From: Dillenia suffruticosa
Lineage: Eukaryota > Streptophyta > Magnoliopsida > Dilleniales > Dilleniaceae
DNA: 64,000 nt
Reading direction: 5' to 3'
Assembly: GCA_033439265.1 (NCBI GenBank)
Contig: JAVTVX010000004.1
Location: 13,033,701-13,097,700, forward strand
This document shows positions 23,901 through 34,639 of this stretch, in pieces. Position numbers and translations under genes: made by a program. Positions within the stretch are counted from its first letter, which is position 1. Each line of letters begins with the position of its first letter. Below the pieces are notes generated by a model that was given only the letters and a program-made list of their open reading frames with translations, was not told the origin of the DNA and did not search any database.

Positions 23901-25366
23901 TGACATTCCTAATTGTCTACTTTAACTGATTCAAACAAACATCGCCTCCCAAGTGAGAGAAAAGAAAATGAAAAAAGAAATTATGATTGGCGAGGACCAT
24001 CTTGATCACTTATCAGCTCATGATAATGGTTGAATAAGAACTGATAATCCACTACACTCTGACCTTGCATCAATCCTATGCTCCCTTCACCTCACAGGGG
24101 TTACACTATTTATGGAAAATGACAAAGAAGTTGAAGCTCTTTCCAATTCCAAATATCTTGAAGGACTCCATGTTCCATTTAATATCGTCAATAGAGGTTC
24201 ACATTACATCCCACATCCCAGGTAAGAAGGGAAAGGTTACAACAAGGCCCCCATGAACTATTAATCATTTTCATTGAGTACACCTAATTTCAAAACATTA
24301 AAAAAAAATCTAATTCGGTATTTGTTGTTTCTGTGCCACATTTAGTTCCATGCACATTTTGAGTTGGACCTAAAATAATTCCGTATGAAGAAGATGATGA
24401 CTTTAATGTTCTCAAATGACCAAAATGACCAAGACATGCCTTCAATTATTCAGTATCATTCCTTTCATCTGTGTATTTTTACCATAATGGCTCTCTTAGG
24501 CTCTCTTATTGGTCAAAAATAGTTCCTTTGATTAAAAAATTTAGACTTCAGGATTAAAAGAATGACTTTTGATATTTTTCTTGATCAATTTTTAAAACAA
24601 AATAGGTCAACCGTAAAGAATGAATGCATAAGATTGACACATTTTGAATAAGATGTTTGGTAAGTTGGGAAAGGATATGCCTGACAAATTACACTATAAT
24701 CTATATGCTTATATGCCAGATATATAGAGTTTTGAAGAGGGGGGAAGGTTACATGTTACTCTATCTGTACAAGAACAGATATACCTCTTTAAAGGCACAT
24801 CTTGATCTCTTCTTTCCAAAAAATAGGAATGCAAACCTGAATAACATATCTTTTATTGTCAAAATTACCATATCTCACTCCCCAGCCCGAGGAAAAAAAA
24901 ATTCTCTATGCTTTCATATAGATTTACTTTTTTTTTGTGTTTAGTACAACCAAAATCTAATAAAGTTTTGGAATACGAACTTTTCAAATCCATTTACATA
25001 AATAGAAAAATGTGGAACTACTAGTCATCTATCAATAGCAGGAAACACAACATTTCTTAAAATTTTATGCTAATCACTAATATGCACTATAAAGTCCTCC
25101 CAAACTTTCAAGGACATAGGAGGCTCTAAATTCATGATTCTTATATTCGTAACCAAATATCACAAAAATAATTGCAGATGCTACTATCAATACTATAATG
25201 ATGTTATTACCATCCTATGCTATTATTATCTGTTCAAAGAATCCATCAGGTTCCTAACTCGTGGAAATAAAGAAGGGGAAAGTCAAATGGTTTTTAGGGC
25301 CTTACCAATGCCAAGATCAGGATGGATGATTGCAATATTCATCTTTGACCTTCCTTTGGAATCCAT
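14928..25366 (-). CDS. ALG2: ALG2, alpha-1,3/1,6-mannosyltransferase (8 coding exons)
   Basis: Known role: a GT4-family enzyme on the cytosolic face of the ER that uses GDP-mannose to add the second and third mannoses to the dolichol-linked N-glycan precursor. Exons: 25366-25306, 20826-20710, 18260-18067, 17992-17887, 17768-17621, 17493-17354, 15477-15311, 15221-14928. All introns are GT-AG and phases agree. The lengths sum to 1227 nt, giving 408 residues, near the family's usual 400 or so. Seen: [18 protein letters not shown] at residues 9-26, a hydrophobic stretch at about 84-99 ([16 protein letters not shown]) typical of ALG2 membrane association, [12 protein letters not shown] at 212-223 with R217 and K222 placed like the GT4 phosphate-binding pair, and the EX7E motif E313/E321 in [10 protein letters not shown]. 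No stop or frameshift is present, so it is probably functional. Start choice: first ATG in frame, just before the conserved N-terminal strand. Confidence 0.95.
15478..17353 (-). other. ALG2 intron 6 with possible hAT-like insertion (about 16110-17285)
   Basis: This 1.9 kb intron contains a GC-rich block at 16110-16240 (AGTGCTGTCACGAAGC, CCTAGGTGCC, GGCGCAGCTTAGGC) and an inverted-type counterpart at 17200-17285 (TAGCGCCTAGCGCCTTAGGC, ending GGCTATAACAACACT). AGTGCTGTCA and the reversed end AGTGTTGTTA look like terminal inverted repeats with GCGCC-rich subterminal zones, as in some non-autonomous hAT elements. A clean 8-bp target duplication was not found. The short ORF inside (16436-16699) is not recognised. 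Confidence 0.4.
18261..20709 (-). other. ALG2 intron 2
   Basis: 2.4 kb between the exons ending FEETVSG and beginning TFPVTV. Donor GTAAGT and acceptor TGTGCAG are both good. A segment near 19595-19665 (TTTAGTCCTAAATGTC, TAGTACTAAAGGTTCAAC) resembles non-coding repeat debris common in plant genomes. No gene or intact transposon is seen. Confidence 0.5.
21421..21748. repeat. 164-bp tandem duplication in ALG2 intron 1
   Basis: Copies 21421-21584 and 21585-21748 each open ACAGAAAA(C/T)GAGACA(C/T)TAG, contain GGAGTGTTGAAACTCAATAA and end AATTCCATAATAG. They are about 94 per cent identical by eye. Confidence 0.92.
21776..23920. repeat. About 0.7 kb tandem duplication, second copy split by a LINE
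   Basis: Copy A is 21776-22447. Copy B is 22460-22800 plus 23552-23920. Both run from GATGGGGC(T/C)TC through AAATTCCTTCAATAAAA, TTTGTAGATTCATTAACT, CATGCATAATGTCC, GGTCCACCCTTGACACCC and CAATAACAATGCAGGAGCCG to AATTGTCTA. Many small differences show the duplication is old. It precedes the LINE, which is present only in copy B. Confidence 0.88.
22801..23537 (+). mobile_element. 5'-truncated RTE-type LINE fragment
   Basis: The insertion is flanked by perfect 14-bp copies of AATGGCTTGAATAC (22787-22800 and 23538-23551), a target-primed duplication. The 3' end is (TTG)n after GAGATAAAAGTTTTG, the hallmark tail of plant RTE LINEs. A remnant ORF (23033-23224) reads [20 protein letters not shown] then [12 protein letters not shown], the C-terminal end of the RTE polyprotein behind the RT domain. 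5' truncation removed endonuclease and RT. It lies antisense to ALG2. Confidence 0.9.
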
Positions 25367-26879
25367 ATTGATGAATTCGGTTGTCTCCTCTCTTACAATT
25401 CCCCTTCCACATCCACCTTTCAAGACAATCAGTTATACTTCAATTCCAGCAATTATGCAAACTTCTAATAAACTTTACACAAAAAGAGGGGAAAAAAGTA
25501 AGGCCTTAATCAATTGGTCAATAGTAAACATTAAAAATTGTAATACAAGGATTTGAATGTGAATCATTCCCATTCCTAATCATATCAGAATAGAGCACAC
25601 ATGGAAACTTTTGTAGAACCAAAGAAGCAAAACTATAGGACAAAAGGGATATCTTGAGTCATATGTTCACATGATACACGAGTCAAAGACCACAAAATTT
25701 GGTAGAGTTCTCTGGAAATGGAAATCAATGCAAAGTCCACATCTAAGAAAATAAAACATGTAAGATTGGAAACAATAAAAGAATTATTATTATTTGTCCA
25801 TAAACAAATGTAGAAAAAAAGAAAATTACATGTGTTCATACAATAACATGCATGCAGATTGCAGAAAATCAAAACAAGATATAATTGACACTGAAAGACT
25901 AGATGAAAGTTCCTGGGCCGTTGAAGCATCAAAATCTACAGCTATTTGACCCAGGAGAAAGAGAAAAAGATATACAGAGAGAAAAGTCATTGAAGGAAAC
26001 ATGAGTGGTCATGAAACATGAATTCACAAAAACATTTTTCCCCTCAAAAATCAATTATGAGTTCAACAATGTCCAATAGAAACAAAATTGTTAATGCCTT
26101 GCACTCAACCATGATGGATGATTCAAGAAATTCATCAAAAAGAAGTCTCCAATTGTCAAAACGAAAAAGGAAGAGAAAGAACAAGAAATCTTCAATGAAT
26201 TTCCCAAAAAATACCACACCCACAAACTCCACCGCCAATTTTTTTGCCATGACCAGAACAGTCACAAATCAAATCCTTCAAATACCATACAAACTTAATA
26301 TTTGCGATACCCCTACATTTAGAAACACTGTAACCTATGTTGTCTAATAAAAATAGAACAACCAATCCTATGAATACCCGTATGACAACTTAAGTATGTG
26401 TTGCATTGCAAGCAATCCTAAACCCGAAGCAAATGTCAAAAAGTCTATCGCCTTCATCTAATCTAACAAACCCTTCAGTAAACAGTTGACGTTCATCACC
26501 ATATGATCCACTTTCACAGTCAGAAATTGCATATTCTTGATAAGGAATGCCAATTTACGAAATCGATATTCGCTCATTCCCTCATTAAAACCCGAGACCC
26601 AATATGACTAGGAAGACACCTTCTCTTGTTCATCTTTGCTTGCACACATTTTCAAAACTAAATCAACAAAAGCTGTAGCTATCAAAGATTGAAATCTGAA
26701 CCTACAGAGTATACAGCAAAAACAGAAAGTAGGAATCAGAAAACCCATATATGTATCACTGTATTAGATCGAAATTTGAAAGAAGATGAAGAAATGAAGC
26801 AGATAAGCAAGAAAAAGGATTCAATTTGAAAACCCATGAACAGAATCAATGGAAGAGAAAGAAAAGGAGGAGGACTTAC
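25367..26879 (-). other. Probable ALG2 5' UTR intron and UTR
   Basis: Upstream of the ATG the minus strand reads open but has no earlier ATG nearby. A strong donor, CTTCTG then GTAAGTCC (exon base 26880, intron from 26879), lies 1.5 kb upstream. A plausible acceptor is the AG before GTGGATG at about 25418. I infer a leader intron. ORFs in this span (for example 26018-26347) are Asn/Thr/Lys-rich and not recognised. Confidence 0.5.
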
Positions 26880-27010
26880 CAGAAGAGAATAATAGGGATC
26901 GGACCAGCAACTCAAGCGACGGCCTTGATTCTACTGGTAAGTTGGAGGGAGGGAGAAACCGGGGGCGGGGGTTTCTCCTTCCAGCGGGGGATGTGCTCGG
27001 GTCGGTTTCA
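26880..27010 (-). promoter_or_regulatory. Probable ALG2 first (untranslated) exon and core promoter region
   Basis: Minus-strand sequence upstream of the donor at 26879 is locally GC-rich in an otherwise AT-rich landscape, as plant transcript leaders often are. It contains a hairpin with a 9-bp stem (GGAGAAACC 26952-26960 with GGTTTCTCC 26970-26978) and a G-rich loop. The transcription start cannot be fixed from sequence. The AT-rich DNA above 27020 would hold the promoter. Confidence 0.45.
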
Positions 27011-27019
27011 GCATATCAA

Positions 27020-27679
27020 TAAAACCAAATCCGACCCACACGAATTCAAATTATTCTTCCATTTGCATTAATTTTTAATTTAACTTATTTTTTTAAAAAA
27101 ATTAACTTATTGATTTTAAATTAAAAAAATTAAACATGATAAGAATTTTATAATTATAAAATTAAAATATTTTTGCTACATGACGGCCCATGATGCATGA
27201 AAAGGGAAAACGAAAATGAATACAAAAATAATATGAAAAAATGCTATTTTATAAAAATATAGGAAATGAAAATATATGGAAAATGTATAGATTAAAAGTA
27301 TAAAAATTTTATATAAATATTGATGATTTTTATGAAAATAATAAAATAATCATCTTTTATAATAAAAATAAAAAATATTAAATATGTAATCATTAATTAT
27401 AATCCAAATAAAATTAAAAACAAATATTAAAATTAAATAAAAAATAATTTATTAAATTAAACATATTTTATAGTTAAACAAAAGATAAATTAAAAAACAA
27501 ATGTAATTTACTGAACTAATTCTATATTATCACTCTCATTTTCTCAACTCGTATTTATATGTTTATCAAAAAATACACTCTCCACTTCTCATTCATTCGG
27601 TGTTAGATTAACAATTTCAAAAATACCAACATTTTTCATAATTGATTTCCTCTAATATTCTATAATTTGTCATCTTATC
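27020..27679. other. AT-rich intergenic DNA
   Basis: Between the ALG2 5' end and the hAT relic. It is mostly A/T runs and short repeats of AAATTAAA and AAAATAA. No gene, tRNA or clear repeat structure is seen. Confidence 0.4.
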
Positions 27680-28996
27680 ATGATATTGAAATGAGTTTCT
27701 TAATAAAAACTGAGATTATTATGAACAAATACTAAGTTTTTTCACATGTTTTGAATTTAATTTATTTCTTCTAAATGAATGAAAAAAAAAATATGTGTTT
27801 CAATTTTTTTTTTTTTTGCAACAAGATGGGGAACTATGTTGTTCAAATATCTTAAAAACTAATTTTTGAAGCAAAGGTATCTTTGAATCATCACATGCCC
27901 ATCACTTTCTTCGATCTTGTTATACCAACTCGTAATTAAATCTAAATCTCCAAGTGATCTATTTTTTTAGAGAAAATTTAATAAACTCATTATAAATGCC
28001 AACACATTTATATTTATTTGGAAAAAAAAATCTTTTAAATCACTTGTTTCTTTCAATTATGATTTCCCTATCCATATAAGGAGCCATTTTATTTTCTCTT
28101 TCTTGAAATTACTTATCATCATAAAATATTCAAAAAAAAAAAAGAAAATCATTAATATATTAGAGAAAACTATTAACTGTAATGAAGTTTAAAAAAAAAT
28201 AGTTAATGAATTAGAAAAATAAAAAATAAAACTAAATGATTATCTTGAATTCAATAAATAAGCTAAACAATGTAGTAGAGTTTTATTTTTTACCTAACAA
28301 GCAGCAATAATTTGATTAATCACATGATAAGGAGAAAAGAACTTGTGTACCGACTTTTACTCATCTTATAAATAACCGTTTTCACTTTCTCAACCATAAA
28401 ATTCTACATATCATAAACCAAATGAAAGTATGATTATCTATACTCAAACTCTAATCATATCATAAATGGATATAGTAAATACAATGACATAATCAACCTT
28501 CTCTCACCAATCTTCGTCTACCACAAGCTTACGAACAAACCTTACTTTTCGTTGATTATCATCTCGATATTATACCCATTATTCACTCGTTACTTCGCTT
28601 CAAGTCCATGTCTTATAAATTTAAATTTATTAAATATCACTATAATTGAAACAAAACGAGTATCTATGACTGAAAATAACTTCAAAGGATTAAATCGATT
28701 GAAAATATTCAATCTCATGGAATGATTTTTTATAAAAATTTTTATTTGTGAAGTATTTCTATATACAAGAGTGATTCAATGACATTCATTATATGTTTTC
28801 TGATTATTTTTTGAGTTCTTAACTATGCATATATTTTTTAATGCAAGACTCAATATATGAACAATATAAGGAGTTCAAAAGATATGTGAAAAAATATTTT
28901 TAATGATTTGTCTAATATTTTTGCAATTGGCAGCATTATCATTAATTATTTAAACTATCTTTTCATCACCACTTTCATTAATTACTGTTGATCTGA
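27680..28996 (-). pseudogene. hAT-superfamily (DUF659-type) transposase relic
   Basis: Read on the minus strand in changing frames, the family landmarks appear in order. Near 28930 is IINDNAANCKN (acidic catalytic-region motif DNAAN). Next come YIVHILSLALKNI near 28850, DTRFVSIIVIFNKFKFIR near 28640 and HLVYDM near 28420. Near 27850-27870 is IPLLQKLVFKI-like sequence followed by the serine-rich start of the C-terminal dimerisation motif. Finally HSFRRNKLNSKHVKKL appears near 27780. Frequent stops and AT-rich gaps show long decay. The N-terminal BED zinc finger is absent; the relic ends at 28996 where other sequence begins. Confidence 0.72.
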
Positions 28997-30052
28997 CAGA
29001 GTTTTGATGATAAAAGATTAAAAGGAAAATAGTTTGAGAAAATAAGAAAACAGTTAGAAAATTCAGAAGTTTACAGTACATGTCGACATTCTTGGAAAAC
29101 ATATCGACCAGTGACATTCACATACACACACGCATCGACCAATTTGTTGCCCTTGTCAGCCTGAGTTAAATAATTTCTATAGAAACAAATATTTGAATAC
29201 TTCGACTTATACAATCACATATTGACTTATACAATGAATGTCAGATAAATCAGACATTCCAACACATCGACCTGAGCACAAATCTTGTCAACACGAAACT
29301 ATCGGAATAGTGACACATCGATCAATTCACCTTAACATAGTATCAAATCTTGGCGTCGGGCCTCCTTAAGTGCTAGACTGAAACGCCATTCAGTCCTCCC
29401 ATTTCAGTTCAACTTGGCTAGTCCGAAACATAGTATTATATACACACCACCTAACCATGTAGAGTGTATGCGTCTTAAGATATTGCAAATGTATGATAAT
29501 CTATATAACGAGATGGGTCTGTTATAGCATACGAGACGAGTCTACGTGGGATGACGCCTATTATATCATAGTATCATGATTATAAGTACTATCTCGATCT
29601 ACGATCAAAGGGATTCAGGTACTAATGCCTGATTATCTAGTCTTGTATCAGAATCATCAATAAACTAACTGTGCTATACATGTAGAGAAAAATTATGAAA
29701 ATCCAATATAGTATATTATAACATATATCGTCAAAGTACATTTCATGCTTTAAAACATGAAACATATATTTTTCATCAAAATTCATGGATGCATATTTTG
29801 GAATTTTTGGAACACTCTTATTTATCACAAAATATATTACTAGTGATTTAACAAATCTATTTTACAATCATTTCACAAATCATGCTTTGAAAATGATAAA
29901 ACATGGTTTTACTTATTAATTACATGACAATGTAAGACCCACTCACATATACAGGAAGTGTACTTCACTCTCCTAAAACCTCGATACTCAACTGAGTCGT
30001 CTCACGAGTGTAGCATAGTTATCTACTTCTAAGATAATAACATATATATATA
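28997..30052. other. Non-coding interval between hAT relic and virus copy
   Basis: This opens with GTTTTGATGATAAAAGATT, a phrase common near LTR starts of SIRE-like copia elements. It contains several words of the type CATATCGACC and ACATCGACC (29090-29320), and later sequence with GTAAGACCCACTCA (29932). It is probably LTR debris from one or more retrotransposons. No ORF is recognised and no borders can be fixed. Confidence 0.35.
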
Positions 30053-30667
30053 TTGTACCAGACTTGAATATAATCCCAGTATGAGAAAATAGGACAGAAG
30101 TTGATTTTGGATTTAAGGTATGCTGGGAAGGTTTCAGGTTTGGAAAGTTCCTGTCCCCAATCAGAAGGATGGATGACTTTCAAAATTTTACAAGTTGAAT
30201 AAGATGGAAATTGTTGTTCTGAAGAGAACTTAAAATGCTTGAATTCAGCACTTTCCGTCAATTCCAAAATAGTTTGATAGTAATCAATTGTTTTGGATAA
30301 ATCTCAAGATTTGTAAAACCAATTTTTTAGAAAATATTCTTCCATAGTCTGGAAAGGATCATTTTGGGAAAATTCTTCGTCAATAGTCAAAATATTTTGA
30401 GAATATAATTTCTCAATAAAACTAGAAAATTTAAAAGATTTTGGATCCTTTAAAACGAGGGTTTTACTACTGGTAATAGTCAAAATTTTTGGATCCGTTT
30501 GAGACAGGATTTTAGAAGATGACGACTCTTCGTTCGCCATTTTAGAGGTAAGTATAGAAGTTTTACCTGTCTGCTAAGTTGGAATTAAACTCAGAGTTGC
30601 TTTAAGAGTTTTGAATAATTCTGGACTCCATAGGTCTGGTTTGTCGGGTACCGACTCGACCTATTTC
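30053..30667 (-). repeat. Inverted copy of the virus last ORF (left arm)
   Basis: The reverse complement of 30053-30667 matches 37000-37616 at about 95 per cent by eye, starting at a CAGACCTATGGAGTC-containing word and ending at TTGTACCAG. It encodes on the minus strand the same peptides as the right arm (30540-30304 and 30267-30052). Both arms share a TGA directly after NWFYK(S/P). The left arm reads D-W-G-Q where the right arm has a TGA. The match stops one to two bases before the primer-binding site. Confidence 0.93.
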
Positions 30668-30668
30668 T

Positions 30669-30682
30669 TGGTATCAGAGCCA
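30669..30682 (+). other. Caulimovirid minus-strand primer-binding site
   Basis: TGGTATCAGAGCCA is a perfect match to the complement of the initiator tRNA-Met 3' end, which primes caulimovirid reverse transcription and by convention marks genome position 1. The movement protein ORF starts about 190 bases downstream. Confidence 0.85.
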
Positions 30683-30870
30683 CGGGGGATAGTACTATAC
30701 AACATATAGATTTAATCGTTTGAAATTCTAAATTTCAAATCTAATTATATACCGAGTCCTTTAGACACCGGTGGTCCAGGCGAAGTAAGACCTAGGAGGG
30801 GCAGTAAGGTCGTTGGACATCCCAGTGTTTCGTAGGTATATATTTAGATTTGTAGTGCAAAATTAAAACG

Positions 30871-31692
30871 ATGAACCCTATATTCTGTAGAACTACTAAC
30901 TCTTCGAATTCTATGTCAAGTTCTTCAAGAACTAAAAATATAATAAACAGTGAAAAAATAACAATTGAAAATTTTGAAAAAGGAATAGATGAATGGGAGA
31001 TATCCAAAATAAGTATTGACCAGATATACAAAACACCCAAAATAAATTTCTTTAAAACAGATTATACCATTAAAACCGAAAAAAGAGATATTCAACTTTT
31101 AAAATCTTTTGAAACTATACAGCTATTTTCCAAAAAATTTTTAGAAAAACATATGTCCAAAGGATACAAATATGTCCATATCGGATTAGTCCAAATCGGT
31201 CTTAGACCATTAACAAGAGAAGGTTTAAATACTTCTATTCTGATAACTCTTAGGGATGCCAGACATAATAATTTCACAGATTCCTTATTAGGAACTGTTG
31301 AATCCAGTCTATGTAAAGGTCCAGTTTCCTTCGACTGTTTCCCAAACCTTATAATTTCTTTGAATGATAAAAATATATTAAAATCCTTAATTTTACAAGT
31401 TAAAATACATAATTATGATATGATGGAGGGATCAATTCCGGTCGCTCTAATATATAAAATACATTATAAAGCCATGACAACAGCTTTCGGCTCAAAACAT
31501 AAAATCCAACACAAGAAAGGAGAAACTCTTTTTCTCCAAACCGATATCACAAAATCCAACTTGGTTATTCCAAAACCTATTCGATGGGAAGAAATAACCC
31601 TTCCAGAAGATTGGATGCTAGAAGGAGTAGTTCAACCAAAATTAAACAATGATATTCCTGAACCAAGTACCAAAATAAAACAAATAACATAA
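30871..31692 (+). CDS. Caulimovirid movement protein domain (30K superfamily)
   Basis: Open frame of 273 codons from ATG 30871. Residues about 95-200 carry the 30K-type core: YVHIGLVQIGLRPLTREG, then SILITLRDARHNNF, then DSLLGTVESSLCKGPVSF, including the central Asp-containing motif of plasmodesmal transport proteins. These proteins widen plasmodesmata for cell-to-cell spread. The frame ends at a TAA after KQIT. The same frame continues open behind it (stops at 31693 and near 31953) into a Ser/Pro-rich then Lys-rich linker to 32505. That suggests the original product was a longer polyprotein now cut by stops. Confidence 0.82.
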   Translation: MNPIFCRTTNSSNSMSSSSRTKNIINSEKITIENFEKGIDEWEISKISIDQIYKTPKINFFKTDYTIKTEKRDIQLLKSFETIQLFSKKFLEKHMSKGYKYVHIGLVQIGLRPLTREGLNTSILITLRDARHNNFTDSLLGTVESSLCKGPVSFDCFPNLIISLNDKNILKSLILQVKIHNYDMMEGSIPVALIYKIHYKAMTTAFGSKHKIQHKKGETLFLQTDITKSNLVIPKPIRWEEITLPEDWMLEGVVQPKLNNDIPEPSTKIKQIT

Positions 31693-32505
31693 TATACAGA
31701 TGGTAATGTAAAAATAAGTTTTGATAAACCATTTTATAATTCCAGATTTTCGGATACATCGACAACATACTCTGAATATATAAATCTGGGAAGGGTTTCA
31801 AAATTACCGTCCGTCATAAATTTTCATGATAAAAGCCCTATAAAGCCTCCGAGGTATTCGACCTCAGATATCCCGGCAACCTCTCTAAAAAACATAGAAT
31901 TGGGGAAAACAATCCCACAACCAGTTTATACACGTTCTCAAATAGAAGAATAAAATCAAATTGATTCAGAACCAAACTCTCCAACCCCTTCAGCTATAAC
32001 AGAAAACGTTGGTAGAGAAAATGAATTAAATATTTTAGAAAAAAAAAATGATTTTGACAAAACATATGATGAGAATGAGATTTTCACAAAACTCAATATT
32101 TTCATTAAAAATGATATTTCAGAACCCCAAAACAATTTTGAAATAAACAAAAATTATTTGGAAAATGATTTTTTCTCTGATAACAACAAGGAAAAAAGAA
32201 ATTGGTTTGTTAAAACTTTTGGAGAAAACATTTTTAAAATTCAAGAAAAATATTTTAAGTTTTGTAGAAAAAATAAAATAAATATTTTATTTTTCACATG
32301 GCTTGAAACGTATACTAAAAAATATAAAATTAAATATCCATTTAAAACGGCCAACCCCATAACAAAAAGAAATAAAAAACCTTCATGGGAAACCAAAGAT
32401 GGTGAAAACATTGAATCTGGTCATCCACCTCTTCGGACGATCAAAATCACTGTTGGTACAGAAAATATTGAGGTTATAAAAAACCCCAAGAAAATAATTC
32501 TGTAA
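31693..32505 (+). pseudogene. Movement-to-coat linker of the virus polyprotein
   Basis: Same frame as the movement protein after its TAA. A Ser/Pro-rich stretch (31740-31950) is interrupted by another TAA near 31951. It then continues through an Asn/Glu-rich stretch and a Lys/Phe-rich part (32158-32505) with NWFVKTFGENIFKIQEKYF and FFTWLETYTKKYKIKYPF. No enzyme motif is visible. Frame changes follow before the coat region at 32667. Confidence 0.6.
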
Positions 32506-32666
32506 ATTTTAAAAATATCATTATTCAAAATAATTATACAAATGCACATTTACATACAATTGGAAAACAACTTTTCAAAATCGAAAAATCACAAAAAGAA
32601 CCTACTGAGTCTAATAAAGCAGAAAAGCTTAAAAAAGCAAAAGACCCTATTTTCAAACCCTATCAA

Positions 32667-34066
32667 ATGTCGAACCAAACCAACCAAGAAATCAAAACCA
32701 ATAAACAAGAATTCTTAGAAGGCATAAAACTTCAATTTAGTAAAATCGAGTCATTTTCAGGACAATCCAATCCAATTGTCCCACGCACTCCTCAATCTGT
32801 AAATCAGGATCTTACAGTCTTAAATAAAACCTTTTCATCCGAGTTAGATGAGGATGAAGAAAAAACTTTCCAGGAACATAATCCTGAGATAAACAACCTT
32901 CTTTGAAAAACTCTCAAATCCGAATATGTTAAAACCAGATTACCTGAATTAGAAATCGGTAATCCACCCGAGATACTGGTTCAACCAAAATACAACGTCA
33001 ATTCTATCTATGTATGGAATATAGATGGAATGAGTGAATATCAGATCTTGAATATATTACAACAAATGACAATGACATCCAATGCCTATAAAACCCAACA
33101 AGGAACAACCGATAAAACAGTTGCAGAACTCCTTATCGCAGAATTTTCTGGTCAATTGAAAGGATGGTGGGATTTCCATCTCAATAAAGAACAACAACTA
33201 GGTATTCTGAATGCAATCCAAATTGGTGAAGAAGGAGAGCCAATTTTGAATCATTTAGGAGAACCAATTTAAGTTGCTGTCGCAACCCTAATATTTACTA
33301 TCTCACTTCATTTTATTGGCGACTCCTCCCATCTAAAAGATAAAAATACCGATTTATTATCCAACCTCCGATGTAAAAAACTCAGTGACTTCCAATGGTA
33401 TAAAACAACCTTCCTATCCAGGGTCATGCTTCACGAAGACTCCAACCAACCCTTTTGGAAAGAAAAATTCCTTGTAGGACTTCAACCTTATTAGGGGAAA
33501 AGGTTCGGAACACCATCCGTGAAATCTTTACAAATCATATTATTCCATATGATCAGCTTACCTATGGCGAATTAGTCAGTTTCACGCAAAAGGAAGGTTT
33601 TAAAATCTGTCAAGACTTAAAACTTCAAAAACACTTAAAATGGGAAATGAAGAAAACCAAAAAGGAATTAGGATCATTCTGTGATCAGTTTGATCTTAAT
33701 AAACATAAAACCTACAAAGGAGAATGCAGTAGGAAACAATCCAACAAATATTCTAAAAAGGAATATTCCAAAAAATTCAAACCCTTTAAAAAATATAAAG
33801 AGAATTACTATAAAAAATGTTATAAGAAATCTCGTAAAACAAAGACGTATAAGAAGGAAGAAAAACCTTCAACCTCAAAAATATTAAAAGATACAACATG
33901 TTTCAAATGTGGAAGAAAAGGACACATTTCCAAATGTTGCAGAGTATCCAAAAAACTTAGAGAGTTTCACTTAGATGAAGAAATTCTAAATAAAATCTCA
34001 ATTTTATTAGTGGACAGTTCTGATACTGATACAATCAGTTCAGAAACCTCTACTAGTAATCCCTAA
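32667..34066 (+). pseudogene. Caulimovirid coat protein with CCHC zinc knuckle, frameshifted
   Basis: Two frames carry one domain. In the first (32667-33272, with a stop at 32904-32906) are YVWNIDGMSEYQILNILQQM and FSGQLKGWWDFHLNKEQQ. It stays partly open past a stop at 33270 through SLHFIGDSSHLKDKN and LSDFQWYK. In the second (33455-34066) are PYDQLTYGELVSFTQKEG, a strongly basic region (about 33700-33880) and the zinc knuckle C-FK-C-GRKG-H-ISKC-C at 33900-33941. An acidic Ser/Asp tail follows. Coat proteins of this family package the genome. This copy is broken by at least one frameshift and two stops. Confidence 0.8.
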
Positions 34067-34138
34067 ATAGATGAACTTATAACCACTTCAGATAAAACAG
34101 AATCTGATTCAAACTCTTCAGGATCAAACCACATAAAC

Positions 34139-34480
34139 ATGATAACCAAAGAACAAAATTTAATTCTGGAAGCCATTCAATACATAAATAATCTAGAAAT
34201 ACAGAAAAAATGTTTGGATCAATTAAAACTATTTCTAGAAGGAAGTTCTTCAAATCCTTCTAGTACTCCTCATATTAATACCGGTATGTATAATCTTACT
34301 TCCATACTAAGTAAAAAGAAACTCAATAAAAAATCCTCTGCAATCATTCCAGAATTGCAAGAAGAAATAAAAACAATCAAAAAGGAGTTAAAAGAACTAA
34401 AAAACAAACAAGAAGAAGACTCTAAAACCATGTCAATCTTATTATCTCAAATACAAGAAAAAAAATATAGTTCCTACTGA
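34139..34480 (+). CDS. Coiled-coil segment between coat and protease
   Basis: Frame of 113 codons, same frame as the zinc-knuckle segment and separated from it by one stop (34064-34066). Residues about 70-105 (IPELQEEIKTIKKELKELKN, then KQEEDSKTMSILLSQIQE) have the heptad pattern of a coiled coil. It is probably part of the original polyprotein, acting in virion assembly or as a spacer (inference). Confidence 0.55.
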   Translation: MITKEQNLILEAIQYINNLEIQKKCLDQLKLFLEGSSSNPSSTPHINTGMYNLTSILSKKKLNKKSSAIIPELQEEIKTIKKELKELKNKQEEDSKTMSILLSQIQEKKYSSY

Positions 34481-34639
34481 TTTCAGCAGTGATGAAGAAA
34501 ATTCAGATGAGAATCCTTTAGATTCTCAGACTATCCAACATCTCGAAAAAACCAATAAAACCCTTCCTGAAGAAATTCTTTTTATTCTAAAGGAAATCAC
34601 TTCCCGAAAAATATCTGATCAAAATCACATTAGTATTAC

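Larger units (their letters stand above)
20827..25305 (-). other. ALG2 intron 1, enlarged by duplications and a LINE
   Basis: 4.5 kb long. It contains the 164-bp tandem duplication (21421-21748), a roughly 0.7 kb tandem duplication (21776-22447 and 22460-23920) and an RTE LINE fragment (22801-23537) inside the second copy. The remainder (20830-21420, 23921-25305) is AT-rich and carries no recognised gene. ORFs there are short and without family signatures. Confidence 0.7.

Noticed and set aside
25134-25556. 140-codon plus-strand ORF
   Set aside because: It overlaps ALG2 exon 1 in antisense and has no family signature. The minus-strand exon explains the conserved sequence.
26018-26347. 109-codon Asn/Thr/Lys-rich ORF
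   Set aside because: Low-complexity composition, no known domain, inside the probable ALG2 leader intron.
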